From the NCBI GenBank assembly GCA_009767595.1, contig VSDK01013769.1:36801-100800 (forward strand): a stretch of 64,000 nt of DNA, written 5' to 3'. A program made the translations under genes and the position numbers. Source of the DNA: Symbiodinium kawagutii (Eukaryota; Sar; Dinophyceae; Suessiales; Symbiodiniaceae). Below, piece after piece: positions 35,815 through 47,700 of this stretch (its first letter is position 1; each line of letters begins with the position of its first letter). The notes under the pieces were generated by a model that searched no databases, was not told where the DNA came from, and saw only the letters and a list, made by a program, of their open reading frames with translations.

Positions 35815-37145
35815 CTAGAATTACACACATTCAATCACCATTGCTCCGACAAAACTGTACAAAGGATTGTTCATGTGACAGCCATTGCTGCACATTCCGC
35901 GCTGCCGAAAGCCATGGTGAATGAAATGTATGGTGTGCAAAAGCCTTCAATCGGTCATCCCATCTTAGCTGGGGACGCCCTTGGCGCCTGTGAGGCTTGG
36001 AAACAAAATTCCGTGTCCAATTTTGGCACGGGTTCCAACTACAAACTATTGCTGGCCATCGGTCTTCTTGACATGCAATGTGAGCAGCGAACCGAAATTG
36101 ACCAACCAGAAGTTTTTCCGTCCACGATTTCAAAGGATATATATATATATATATGTTCTGCAGCTGCAAGTTTTTGATTCATTTGTATCATCGCCGAACG
36201 CCAATCCCCATCCAGCACCGGAACCCAACCAACTATCGACCTTAGCATTCGCCTCCAGACAACATCAAGGTGAGAAAATTGGGCCGCAGTCAATGGACAA
36301 GTACTCAAACCATACAACGCAGTGGGCGTGATCACAGCATCAAAAAATTTCAGCCGCAATTTCAAGGACACGTGTCGATTGAGCAGCGTTCCTCTGTGCT
36401 CATGAAATTTCATCCAAGCCACCTGAACACGATGCGCTACATCAATGGCAGCCCTTATCCTCAAGTCACCTGGCAATTTTTTGCCGAAATATTTGTGCGG
36501 ATCCGTGCCATGTTTCGATCACCTAAAACATGTTTCGAAGCAAGGAAGCGCTTGATTGCATGTTGAATATGGTGGTCCAAATCGATGGATGAAACCCTGG
36601 AACCTTGTGTGGCAAGAATGCACCCGAGCCATGTGTGCGCATCTACTCTTTTGATACGAAAACCATCAGCGAATAAATGTTCAGGTGGTTGTGCTTCAGT
36701 GGCCTAGAGAACCAACCGTGTTCTACGTATTCAACTTCAGACCCGCTTTGTCAAAGCAACAACCGGAGATTCCAGCAATTGCATTATTATTCTATCGTGA
36801 TTGAAGACCAGGATGTCATCCGCAAAACGTAGATCCAGAAGAGGCCGCAACCCGTCCTGTAGATCAAAACCTTTCTGGCACATTTCTTCTCTCCGTTCTC
36901 GCGTTGCCCACTGTAGCACTGCACAAAACAATCGTGGGCTTAGGACACAACCTTGTTTCACGCCACACTGAATTGCAAAGGTGTCACCTTCATGATTCTG
37001 ACCGCAAACCTGACCAAATTGATCACGATACAGAATCTGCAGGATCCAAATCAAATGAGATGTAACACCTTGCGATGGTAAAGCTAGCCATAGGGTTGAC
37101 CCATCAACACGGTCAAATGCTTTTGACAAACGCAAACGCAGGGTG
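35815..37145 (-). mobile_element. LINE copy B with RT domain
   Basis: Read on the minus strand from about 37145: LRLSKAFDRVDGSTLW, CGVKQGCVLSPRLF and LLDLRFADDILVF (RT motifs), then RLKFFDAVITPTALYG and DVVWRRMLRSIVGWVPV. The end is the same HHTFHSPWLSAARNVQQWLS tail as copy A. Frames change at about 36.7, 36.04 and 35.8 kb, so the copy is inactive. A TATATATA run interrupts it near 36140. The 5' end abuts a copia fragment. Confidence 0.85.
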
Positions 37146-37149
37146 AGGA

Positions 37150-38252
37150 AAGGACGGTGGCAGTGATGACCACGCATGTCGATGACCTGCTGTTTGCCTA
37201 CCTCCCAGAGGGAGAAACGGTCATGCAATCGCTCTTGAGACGATTTGACATGGGCAGTGAGGGGCAGGACAACTTCCATTACTGCGGCAAGGCATTTAGA
37301 CGAGCCGACAGTGGAATCAGCATTGATGCGGTGGACAACACCAGGATGATCAGGCCGATCCCTGTGAAGGCAGGACGGCCAAATAGTGAAGAGTGCAAAC
37401 CGTCAGATCTCGCTCAATTGAGGTCAGTGGTTGGCTCTCTATCATGGATTGCTTGCCAAGGGCGGCCTGACCTGTTGTACTTTGTCTCACGACTCCAATA
37501 TGAGATCAAGCGCGCCACTGTGGTGACGTTGAAGGATGCCAACAACTGTGTTGAGCTGGCGACAATGTTCCGAGACGATGTCAAAATTCACCTTCCCTAC
37601 GGATTGATGACCTGGAGGCACATCGGAATCCTGAGCATCTCAGATGCCCCTTTCAATTGCGGAGAAGGAAGCCGTTCCCAGCAGGGAAGGTGCCACTTCC
37701 TTGCCCCGCTGCAGCAATTGAAGGAGGAAGGAAGAACGACACCCAATTGGATTCAACTCCACGACCATCAAGCGTGTTTGTCGAGCTACGCTCCAATGTG
37801 AGACGTGCGCACTGCAGGCGTCCATGGAATCCGGAGACCGACTGAGGGCAATGTGATCAGAGATGACAGGTTTTCCAAAAAGTCTGAAAGACAGGGACGG
37901 CATATCACGACAGGCGATTCCCCAGTTGAACCTCTGACTGCATGAGCTTGGTGAAGCATTTGAATGCTGAGCTGATGGGTCACTGTCAGGATCAAAGATT
38001 GGAAATCAAAATGCGGGCGAGTAGACAATCCTTGAGCACAGAGGAAGACAGACTGACCTGGAGGATCTATCCACGAGGGGGAGATTTGCTCCAGTGGATA
38101 CATACCTCGACCATGCTGGATGGCTGCCTGACCAAAAGGATGAAGGCGACATTGATGATGAAGGTCGGTACCAATCAATACACGGTTTGTCTGACGGAGC
38201 AGCAAGAGCTGAAGAGGAAAAACACAGTTGAGAGCCTTGTAGCCGATCCATG
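37150..38252 (+). mobile_element. Ty1/copia-type pol fragment (RT end and RNase H)
   Basis: The + strand frame from 37157 reads THVDDLLFAYLPEGE, then FHYCGKAFRR, QLRSVVGSLSWIACQGRPDL and LYFVSRLQYEIKRATV, the hallmarks of copia RT and RNase H. After a frame change near 37801, LSTEEDRLTWRIYPRGG and STMLDGCLTKRM resemble the copia C-terminal ADGLTK region. The 5' part of pol and the LTRs are missing. It is truncated at the left by LINE copy B. Confidence 0.85.
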
Positions 38253-38259
38253 AGTTTCA

Positions 38260-39430
38260 CACCTGTAAAGTAAGATGCGTGTCAATCCTTGCTTGGATGT
38301 GGTGGTTGTGAAACTAGGGACTAAGTTGTTTCGATTTCTCCGTCCCGCGACGTTTTGGCCACAGGGCCCTTGAGCATAAGGCTAGAAAAGAGTTCGCGTC
38401 GTTGCCCGTTTGTCTAGCCAGTTTGATATGTTGTTTTTTATTTTTTACCTGGTGATATCTTCTTCTTGGAAAAGAAGATTTGGTTTTGTGTTATTGTGGA
38501 AAGTCTCAATGTTCCAAGGTTTCACTAGGCATGTTCCCAGGTGAGTTTTAGTCCATGGTTCGTCTTCAAGCATTTGGGTGACACAAACAAATATAAAACT
38601 TCAGGTTGGAATCTCACTAAGGGAACTGGGGTTTCAGAGGGACACCCGTTGTTGTGGCAATGATGTTGAGTTTGTTTGCTGCGTTCACCGTTGCCAAAAC
38701 GGTTCTCGCGTTCATTTCGCGGGGTCTCCAATACATAAAGCGCGCCAAATCTTGAGACAAGAGATTGAGCCAATGACTCGTAACACGTTCTGAATGAGAG
38801 GGGTGATGCTATGGCAAAATTGAGCTTTGAAACGCCGTATGTTTTGGGGTGTCGGATTTTCAGGCCACCTGGGTGTTCAAGACCAAATGGTTTCTCCTTG
38901 ACCTTTGGCTCGAAACCCTGCGTCGCAGACATCTTATTGGTATTTGGGGTGCCTTTCCTTTTTTCAACGTCCAGCTAACAGATCTTCATGTAAGGGGCAG
39001 CGCAACGCAATGTGGCATCACAAGTTTGGAACACCAACAAAACTTCATGTAAGTGCCGGCGCCATGCGATGTGGCATGTGGGCACCCTGGAAGGAGGGAT
39101 TTTTTCCTTCCAATTTTTTTTTGTGGGAAATCGCCTAAACGCAGAGGCGGTGCAGCTGAGGAATAAGAAAAATGCCGACAACCAACGGAAGCTCATGTGA
39201 ATGGCAGCACACTGCAATGCGGCATCGCAAGTTTAGAAAGGGAAATTGCGTAGCAAGCAAGGCGTGAAATTGATGTGGCAGAAATTGAATCCGAAGTCCG
39301 CACATGGTGAGCTGGCTGGCTTGTGTTCTTCAGAGTTGGTTGGCAGTCTCGGCCACAGATCATAACGTTTCTGCTGCGGGACGTGTTTTTCCCCAACAGC
39401 AATATTTTGCTACAGGGCCTTTCACCCAAT
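38260..39430. other. Spacer with three copies of a CATGTAAG-centred repeat
   Basis: No gene recognised. Related units at about 38983, 39043 and 39190 share CTTCATGTAAGNGCCGGCGC-like sequence followed by CAATGTGGCATCACAAGTTT. They may be remnants of an older repeat or element. Confidence 0.5.
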
Positions 39431-39432
39431 TA

Positions 39433-40110
39433 GTTCCGGTGCGATCCAGTGAACATTCCGGAGGGTTCCGGTGCAGATGCCTGGTGAGGTTCCGGAAGGT
39501 TCCGGCGAGGGCTTCCGGTGCTAATGTGTACCGTTGTTCCGGATGCAGCCGAAGAGGTTCCGGAGGGTTCCGGTGCAGATAGTCGATGCGGTTCTGGAGG
39601 GTTCCGGCGCAAATCGCTGGTAAGGTTCCGGAGGCTTCCGTTGAAAATAGCTGGTGAAGTTCCGGAGGGTTCCGGTGCAGATGCCTGGTTGCGGTGCAGA
39701 ATTTAGGTGAGGTTCCAAAAGGTTCCGGTGCAGATAGCCGATGAAGTTCCAGAGGTTTCCAGCGCAGATAGCTGATCAGGCCCCGAGAGGGGGTCTGGTG
39801 CAGATACTTTGTGGGGTTCCGAAAGGTTCCCGTGCAATCAATTAGCCGATGTGGTTTTGGATGGTTCCAGTGCAGATACCTGCTGGGGTTCGGAGGGTTC
39901 CGGTGCAGTGAATTTTTGATTTTGGAGGGTTGCAACTTGTAATGCAGATGCCTTGTTAAGCTGCAGAGGGTTCCGCCTTTGATGCGGTGGCAATTGAATT
40001 GTTTGCTACCGGAACCATCCGGTGCAGTTTCTAGAGTAGGCTCCAGCATGTGCAGGGTTCCAGTGCAGATCCACGTCAGCTTCCGGAAGGTTCTTGTAAG
40101 TTTTTGTGAA
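39433..40110. repeat. GGTTCCGGAGGG minisatellite
   Basis: Degenerate tandem units built on GAGGGTTCCGGTGCAGAT and a spacer such as GCCTGGTGAGGTTCCGGA, about 12-15 copies. On the minus strand this yields a 264-codon ORF rich in NPPEPHRL/APEPSGT repeats. I treat it as a repeat rather than a gene. Confidence 0.85.
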
Positions 40111-40199
40111 GCGTCCACGTCGGGTTCGGCGGGGTTTCGGTGTGCCGCATCCACATTGGGTTTGTTAGCACCGCAGCATAAACGTTCCGTTTCGGAAGG

Positions 40200-41722
40200 C
40201 TTTGGTGCAGCATCAAATTAGGCTCAATGAAAAAAATGTTTGAATTTGCTGGGATGACAGGTGCTAGGCGCAAGAAGGGGCACAAATGGATCACGTGCAA
40301 TGTTGAGAATGTTGAGACAGTGGCTGTGTGGAAGGTTGCCTCTTTTTCCCTAGGATGGGGATGGGTATCCGCATTTGACCGAAGTATCGTCATTTGAGCA
40401 AGTCAAGTCAAACATCACAAAAGTTGGAAAGAGGTACATGGGCTTGACGCAAGCTCCGCATACAAATTGTAATGCCGTTGTGGATAGCACTTGAATTTTT
40501 TTGGTAAACATGTGGGCTTTCGCAGGTGCTAGAAACATTCAGAACTGATCGGGGATGACCCAATTTCCCACGTGGCGGCTTTTGAAAGACAGACGTTTGT
40601 CCCCCAGTAAATTTTTCACAGTAGAAACGTTTGCGCGATTGAACGTCTGTGGTTTGACGAACGTCGTAGCTGTCCTTCTTAATTTCAAACTACCTCGGTC
40701 ATCCATTTCAGAACCCACCATATATTCCCCATTGGCATTGTGCGGGCACGTGTTGTGTTTGGCCATGAACTTGGCCATACCATGGACAAGACGTTTACGA
40801 AGAGAACATGAAAACCAGGAATGTAGAACCCTTTGATGTTGATGGGAAGATATGGGAGGTGTATCGTTGCTCATACAAAAATTGGAGTGCCATATTGAGC
40901 AGGTGTGGTACCCATCACGGCGGGACAATTGAAATCTTGCACGTCGCACGTTGCAACCAACGGAGAAAGCAAACATTTTTCACGACGTCATTCAAAATTC
41001 ACCCAGCAAACAAATCAGCAAAGCAGTTTTGGCAATGAATGATCAACCATGCACACGCACACAAATAGGAAAACAATTTTGATGTGCAAAATGATTTCCT
41101 CAAAAAATGAATCAGGATGTACGAAACATTCGCAGGGACCTATTGGTTAGTGTCAGGCTGAACGACCGATGGTTTGCTGGTTTTGTTTGCTTTGTTGTGG
41201 GAGTGTCTGGTCACCATGGGATGCATGGTTATTACATTTAGTATTAGTCGGCGTTTTTTCCTCTCCGAACCACGGATGTCTTAGCGGTTCGTCACATTTT
41301 TCGTGGGCACCACTGGCGCGTCGACATCGATGCGAAGGACAGCACATTCGTGACTGAAAATTTTGCAGCTAAGGCTTATAATGCTTCATATTGGACACTG
41401 ATTTTTCATAAGTGTGTTCATGATTGGCGAATTCTGGCAGGTCAGCACCTTCGGATAATAGAATGGCTAATGTGAGGGTTTATGGACGCACTGCTCGGTC
41501 ATGTTCTGTGGCTCTTACGGCAGCGTAGTAGTTTTAAAAGTGAGCGCGTGGCTGTGTTGTTTGCGATTTCGCCTGGGCTAACGGTTTCACAGACAGGTGG
41601 GTTTTTCACGAACAAGGATGTACCACAGAACCAGCATGGAACGTGATTCTTTACCTTGATCCACAGCATTGTGCAACAAAAATCCTCAACAGTTGGCATC
41701 AATACAACCCCATTTTTTGCAG
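40200..41722. other. Spacer upstream of the ankyrin gene
   Basis: ORFs of 145 codons (minus, 40539-40976) and 93 codons (plus, 40555-40836) overlap on opposite strands and have no recognised motifs. The right end holds a pyrimidine-rich tract before an AG at 41721-41722. Confidence 0.4.
41711..41722 (+). promoter_or_regulatory. Candidate trans-splice (or splice) acceptor
   Basis: CATTTTTTGCAG lies 36 nt upstream of the first ATG (41759) of a coding-like exon. Dinoflagellate mRNAs receive a spliced leader at such AG sites, so this could define the mRNA 5' end of the ankyrin gene. The pyrimidine tract and AG are seen; the role is inferred. Confidence 0.3.
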
Positions 41723-41758
41723 CTGCACAAGCATAGCAACACATCACATCCGGTCACG

Positions 41759-44700
41759 ATGGACGTCCACATGCATGGCTCCGACCCGGAAGCAGGGCTG
41801 ATACAGGAAGAGGATGCTGACGAGGCCCGTTTTCAGTCACTGGATTGTCATGAAACAATCTGTCCGATGTCACCACACCATCCCATGAACCGAATTGGGC
41901 CCTGGTTGGATCGTCAGAGCTGCGTTCAGGCCACGGGCTGCGACTCGCCACATGCACGTGGAAGACCTTATGGTCCCAACGGCCAGCCGAGTCTAAACGA
42001 GCCGCTGCTGGATGGGCTGCAAACGCAGGGGCGAGCTCAAAGGGAGCCGCTGCTGGATGGTCTGCAAACGCAGGTGGCGTCTTTGGTTGAAATCACGGCT
42101 GTTGACGACATGTCTGGCGTCGTTGGATCGTTCCAAGTGGACGGTTTGGCGAGGTCCAGTTGATCATTTCCAGTCTAAAGCTGGTGCTTCCAGTGTTTAT
42201 CCCCCGCACAAATGAACCAATCGAGAGAAAACTTTGTTTGCTAAGGACGCCTTTGGAGCAATGCAAGAGGACCTGTTCGGACCAGTGGCAGGTGATGTAC
42301 AACTTATAGCGGTCGAACATCACCAAGATGAGAAGCAACAGGCAATGTTCGCATATCTGAATGATAATGAAATATAAGCCAGCTGCATGCAAGGATTGCA
42401 CGTAACTTTTGTTCTAAAGTAATTTGTGCAATGAATTCGGGGCATTTCTTGATAAATTCAAGGCAGCTGGCGGCAAATCAGAAAGAATTCATGAAGAGGG
42501 CGGTCTGTTTGGCACCTGGAACTGCCATTGCCCAACAAAATTCGCCATCATGACCCATGATTTTCCCAATGATCGTTGATATCGTTGGTCATTAATCACC
42601 GTTGTTCACCATAAACAGCTGGACCTACCCCTGCCTGTCATCGGCAGCATCAATCGCCAGGGGTTCATGGCGGAAGGAACATCAAAGACCTCGGATCCGG
42701 CACCTTCCGAGATCACTGGACCTACGCGAGAGCAGTGTCCCTCAACAGTTCAAGTTGAAGGAGATTTTTTCCCCCGCGTTTATTGGCACATGGGTGTGGT
42801 TTTATTGAACAAAAATGCGGGGCTATAACCATTGACAATGGCTAACGATTAAAAAACCAACCAAATGGTAGATTCCTAGATGGGGGATCCCCGAAATGGG
42901 TGGTATGGTGCTATACAGACATATGTAACAGTAGATGCTGTTTTTGAGAAACCACCACATGGGTATGGGTCATAAACCAACCGTCCAAAAACTGGGTAGT
43001 AACTCAGATCCTAAACAAAAAAACGTTTGTTCATGTTCGGGGTGTTCATTGCAGTAGGGGCACCAAACGCATACTGACGCGCACCCATAGTATTCCGTCT
43101 CAGTTTCAATTCGGGACAACAAAGCTGCGGCCAAGCACATCTTGCGACCATGTTGGGGCCCATGTTGGGCCAGAATTGAGCGCTAAATTTGATCCATGTC
43201 GGCGCTGCCGCCCTAGGCCGAAGTGTCTAGCAGTCCTTCAACTTTCAACCGGCTAAATTGTTGGCTAATGGTGGTCAAATGGTTGGTTTAGTGATGGACA
43301 ATGATGCTATCACAGTGGGATAATGATGACAAATGATGGATTGATAGTGGACTGGTGATGGTGAGCGGTCCATGATGGCTAATGATGATTAATGGTGGCT
43401 AGTGATTCAAAATGATGGTCAATAGTGGCTAATGATGGTTAATGGTGGTTGGTGATGGTTAATGCTGGTTAATAAGAGTGGTTCATCGTGGTCAATGGTG
43501 GTTTACGATGCTTAATGGATGTTGAATGGCGGTTCCACCGGCCCAGGTCGAGCCGGCCACATTGGTTCCCTTTTTCGATCGGCACCTTGGCTTGATGGTG
43601 TGTCCAAGGTGTGTCCACGTCCGGTGTGTGCGCTGAGGTATGTGCTCCGTGGCCACCCCATGCTGCTGAAGATCGAACATGCTTGCAAACTCTCCAACTG
43701 CGATGTGTCCCAATTTCTGGACCCAGTTGCTCCAGAGCAGGGAGAAACTGCAGATAAGTGGGAGGCGGTGTATGTTCCTTTCAAGGACACCAAGAAGAAA
43801 ACCCGCACGGAAATCAAAATCCACGCGGCTCATATAGCTGCGAGCTTGGGGAGCACCTCCGTGCTGCAATGGTTGGTGGACCATTGCTCTCCCGACGTGC
43901 TGTGCTATCAGTCCATCCTGGGCACCGTCTGTGAAGATTCGGGGGCCACCTTTGAGCCTGGGACGAACGGCAAGTTTGAAGCTGTCCCAAGCTGCGACAC
44001 AAAATGACGACTCGTATCATAACAAAGGATGACAGTGGTCACATGTGGTCACTGGTCACCTGAAACATTTTGAACTTGTCTGCAAAAATGGAGATGTGAA
44101 AGCAATTCGGGTGGGTTGAACTTTGCCGCCACGCCGTGTCGCCTGAGGACTGTCGAGAGCATTACACGCCCCTGTTGGCAGCCCTCTTCATGAGCTCTTT
44201 GGTGGCAGGGGACAAGACTTGCCCATCAGCAATGGTCAATTTCGGTTGGTGTGGGTGCGTGGGTGTAGCGGGGACGGTTACATGCAGGAAGGAGCCACGC
44301 ACATTTTGTTTTATAGTAATTTCATTGATTATTTGCATGTATGCAATGCCATGTTCAAACTGAACTTGTATCTCAAGCGCAAAACCATTCATTATTGTTA
44401 GCAATTGTTAGTGGCTCTCTTTAGCTCCTGTTCATTGTTCTTGACTATTATGAACTATTTCTTCGTATTACTATTTTCTATCATCTTTAGAAAACATGTT
44501 GCTAAATCATTCAGCATATTTCAGTTTTGAATAGATACAATTTGCACTTTGTATAATACTAATGGTCATATTTATATAAATGCCACACCAACTTTATCAT
44601 ACATAGTGAATGCTTCTTTTTAATTCTATCATTATTGCTGTTATTATCATTTATCATTATCATCATTGTCATTGCTATGCTACATCGATCGTATAGCATT

Positions 44701-47700
44701 GCCATTACTACTGATTACCGTCATTCTCAGTACTCGACTATTCTCATTGAACAATTGTTCATTCAACTATCATATTATCAGTACCTTATTCTATGATAAT
44801 CTGCAGCGCTTATCTAGAATGATCAAGGCGCCCAGACGCCATACTATTCTCATTCAGCTAAATGGTGGTTTCTCAAAATAGGGGCACCCCCAAATCATCC
44901 ATGAACAATCATTTTTAGCAGTAAACCAACCATTTTTTGGGGTACCCCCATTTTAAGACACCACCAAATTGTTCATCAGCAATGGAGGCAAGGCGTCGTT
45001 TCTCCAGCGGAGGCCAAGTGGAAACTGCCATTTGGATCCTGGAGAAAGCGCCCACCTCGGCCACCTTGGCGAATGCCGATGGCATGTCACCGCTGCATAT
45101 CATCGCCACCTGGGCGTGCAACGGTTCGGGGCCAGGGCGGCCAGGGGTCCCCGGTGGTGCGGGCCCGTTGAAGGGCCGTAGTGAAGGCGGAGCTGACGCC
45201 GGGAGCTACATGGAGGGGCCACTGACCAAATGCGCTGAGTCTTCCAGTTTTCGGCAGATGAGTCTTCCACTTTTGCCTTTTTGGCTGGAAGTTTTTAGCC
45301 ATCGTTTGAGTTTCCAGCAACATTTGTGAAGGAATTCATCTTCGTTTGCGGGCAAGTGAGCCATCATTCAACTTCAAACAGCATCACTATATTGGCTACT
45401 GCTGGCTAATGACTGCAATTTGCCAACCATCACTACCCATCATATCCAGTATTAGCAGTCATACGAGCCCCTAAAGTTATCGCCCAAAAAATGGTTATCA
45501 ACTGTTCAATTTAGAATTCTAGAAACTATATCCATTCTGTGGTATCAATTCCATTCTTGCTACCATTCGCCATCAATATCATAACCAATCCTTACCAGCA
45601 GCCATTTTTTAAAAATCAATTCTGGGTACAGAGTTCCCCCCAACCAGGTTTCCGGGATCGCGACAGAGATAGCCGAAGCCGTGGAGCCCTATTTCTGGCA
45701 GCTGGGGTATGTGTTTGGGGTATCCGCCGTATCCGTGGTGATCATGAGCCACTACTTAGCGTGAGGCATGACCTCAAGTATCGACGCCCGTCTTAACCAT
45801 CAGTCTGAAACACAAATTCAGCACCAGCTAACCAGCAATTAAACAGCGTCAAACCACCATGCAACCATAACCAATAACCGCCAAGCATTTTCTAACCAAC
45901 CATCCTGAACTACGCATCATCAATCTCCCATCATTGAAGATCATTCACCATCATTAATCATCAGTAATCATCATGAATTAACCCATCATTTACCACCATC
46001 ATCAGCCACCAGGGTCCCTCGGATGACCCCCCTGGGGCTACATCCCTTGAAGCCCCAAGGGCTGGACGGGCCTGCCATCCATCGCCGCCGAGCTCCGCAC
46101 TGCAGCCTTGGAGCCACATGGCGCAGATTGGCCCTGATAATGGTCCCTATGCTGGCTAAGGTGGTTGGTGATGGTTGATGATGGTTGATGATGCTGGTTG
46201 ATGATGATGGTGTTTGGTGATTGGTGGTTGGTGATCGTGCTTCATGATGGTTCATGATGTTCATGATGGATGGTAATGGTGAACGATAGCTGGTTGAGGA
46301 TGGTATAGTAGTTGCTCATGATGGTTAAGGTCTTGGGCGATTGGATGGTTAGTTGATGGTCAACAAAAAACGATTTAACGATGCTTTCGGGGTCTATGAA
46401 CAAATGGATCTGCCGTGAATGCTTAAGAACAGTGGTGATTGATATTATGGATCACCGATTGAACATGTTTTTTGGAGGGGGATAGTCCAATGGTTGGAGA
46501 GAGATGGTTACTAACGGTTACTATTGTGGGATCCGCACCGATGTCCCCAATCTTATTTTCGAATATTCCGACAGATAGATGTTTCCGGCCAAATGCAGTT
46601 GATCAATTAGGATTCCCCACTAGAATTTGTAGTTCCGAAACTCATGCTTTTTGACGGGAGATGGGTCTTGTGGTAGAAACGGTAGGCCAAAAAAAAAAGC
46701 TGTCAATTTGCAACTGCGATTGTGACCACAAGAGCTGCCAAGGTTGAATCATTCAGAGTTAATGCAGGCAAGTGAAGAAACATCGGTAAGCCTGCCGGCA
46801 TACTTGTCCAACTAACTTTAGCTAAGAGGTGATCGAACATCTGCGCTTGATATCACGATTACATGCGGGTGGGGCAGTCGCAGTTATATCTTGGTGTCTT
46901 AACTTGGATATCCCCAGTACCTTGAACCTTCTAAGGTTGGGGGATACTTGGATCGTTTTCGCCACTGTCCAGGCGCATGTGCCACACGTTGGTCGAAAAG
47001 AAAGCGGGTCTGCTGACCACGGTGAAAGGCCTGGAGAGTCGGCAGGACGGTGCAGTTCCAGTGGTGACCACCTGGGGGGCCGCCTGGGGTGGGAGCCCGG
47101 GCTGGCGTCCTGTGGCAGGACCCATTCGCCCGGATGATTCGCAACAAAACTCCGCTGGAAATCGCCGTGGGACAAAAGTCTTCGTGCCTCGGATGTGGTG
47201 CCCAGCACCAGCTGATCAGATTGGGATCTCCTCATAGATCACTCGCTGTGAGTGCCTTGATGGATTTACTGGGGTACGTGGTGGAAATGCGTATGGCAAA
47301 GAGTGGAGGCAATCCAACCCAGGATTCCCCTTGTGCCTCTTGGATCGGGTTGGTTGCCGCCAGCAGCAAGACAAGCTAAGCTTCTCCAAGTTTTGACCGT
47401 CAGGTTTCCAAAGCAGATGCTTCATTTGCTCACGTTCCTTGGCTGAACCTGTGCCTGCTCCTTGTTTGGGAAACTGCTCCAGCGACAGTTTGGGTTGCGA
47501 ACACCCCAGGTGACGCCCCTGGGACCACAGGAACTGTTTCGCACTGAGGGAAGCCTACCACTACCCGGCTCGGAGCAGACGATTGTTCATCGAAATGAAC
47601 ATCATCGCCAAGGTGCCTGGGCGTTTGTGCTGCTCTCCCTGTGGTCCCGTGTGCCCGCTTCCACAGAGGATCATGGCAGATCCATATTGTGAAAAACCGC

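Noticed and set aside
36737-37279. 180-codon minus-strand ORF taken as one gene
   Set aside because: Its first 45 codons are antisense copia and the rest is LINE RT; it is a chance fusion across an insertion junction.
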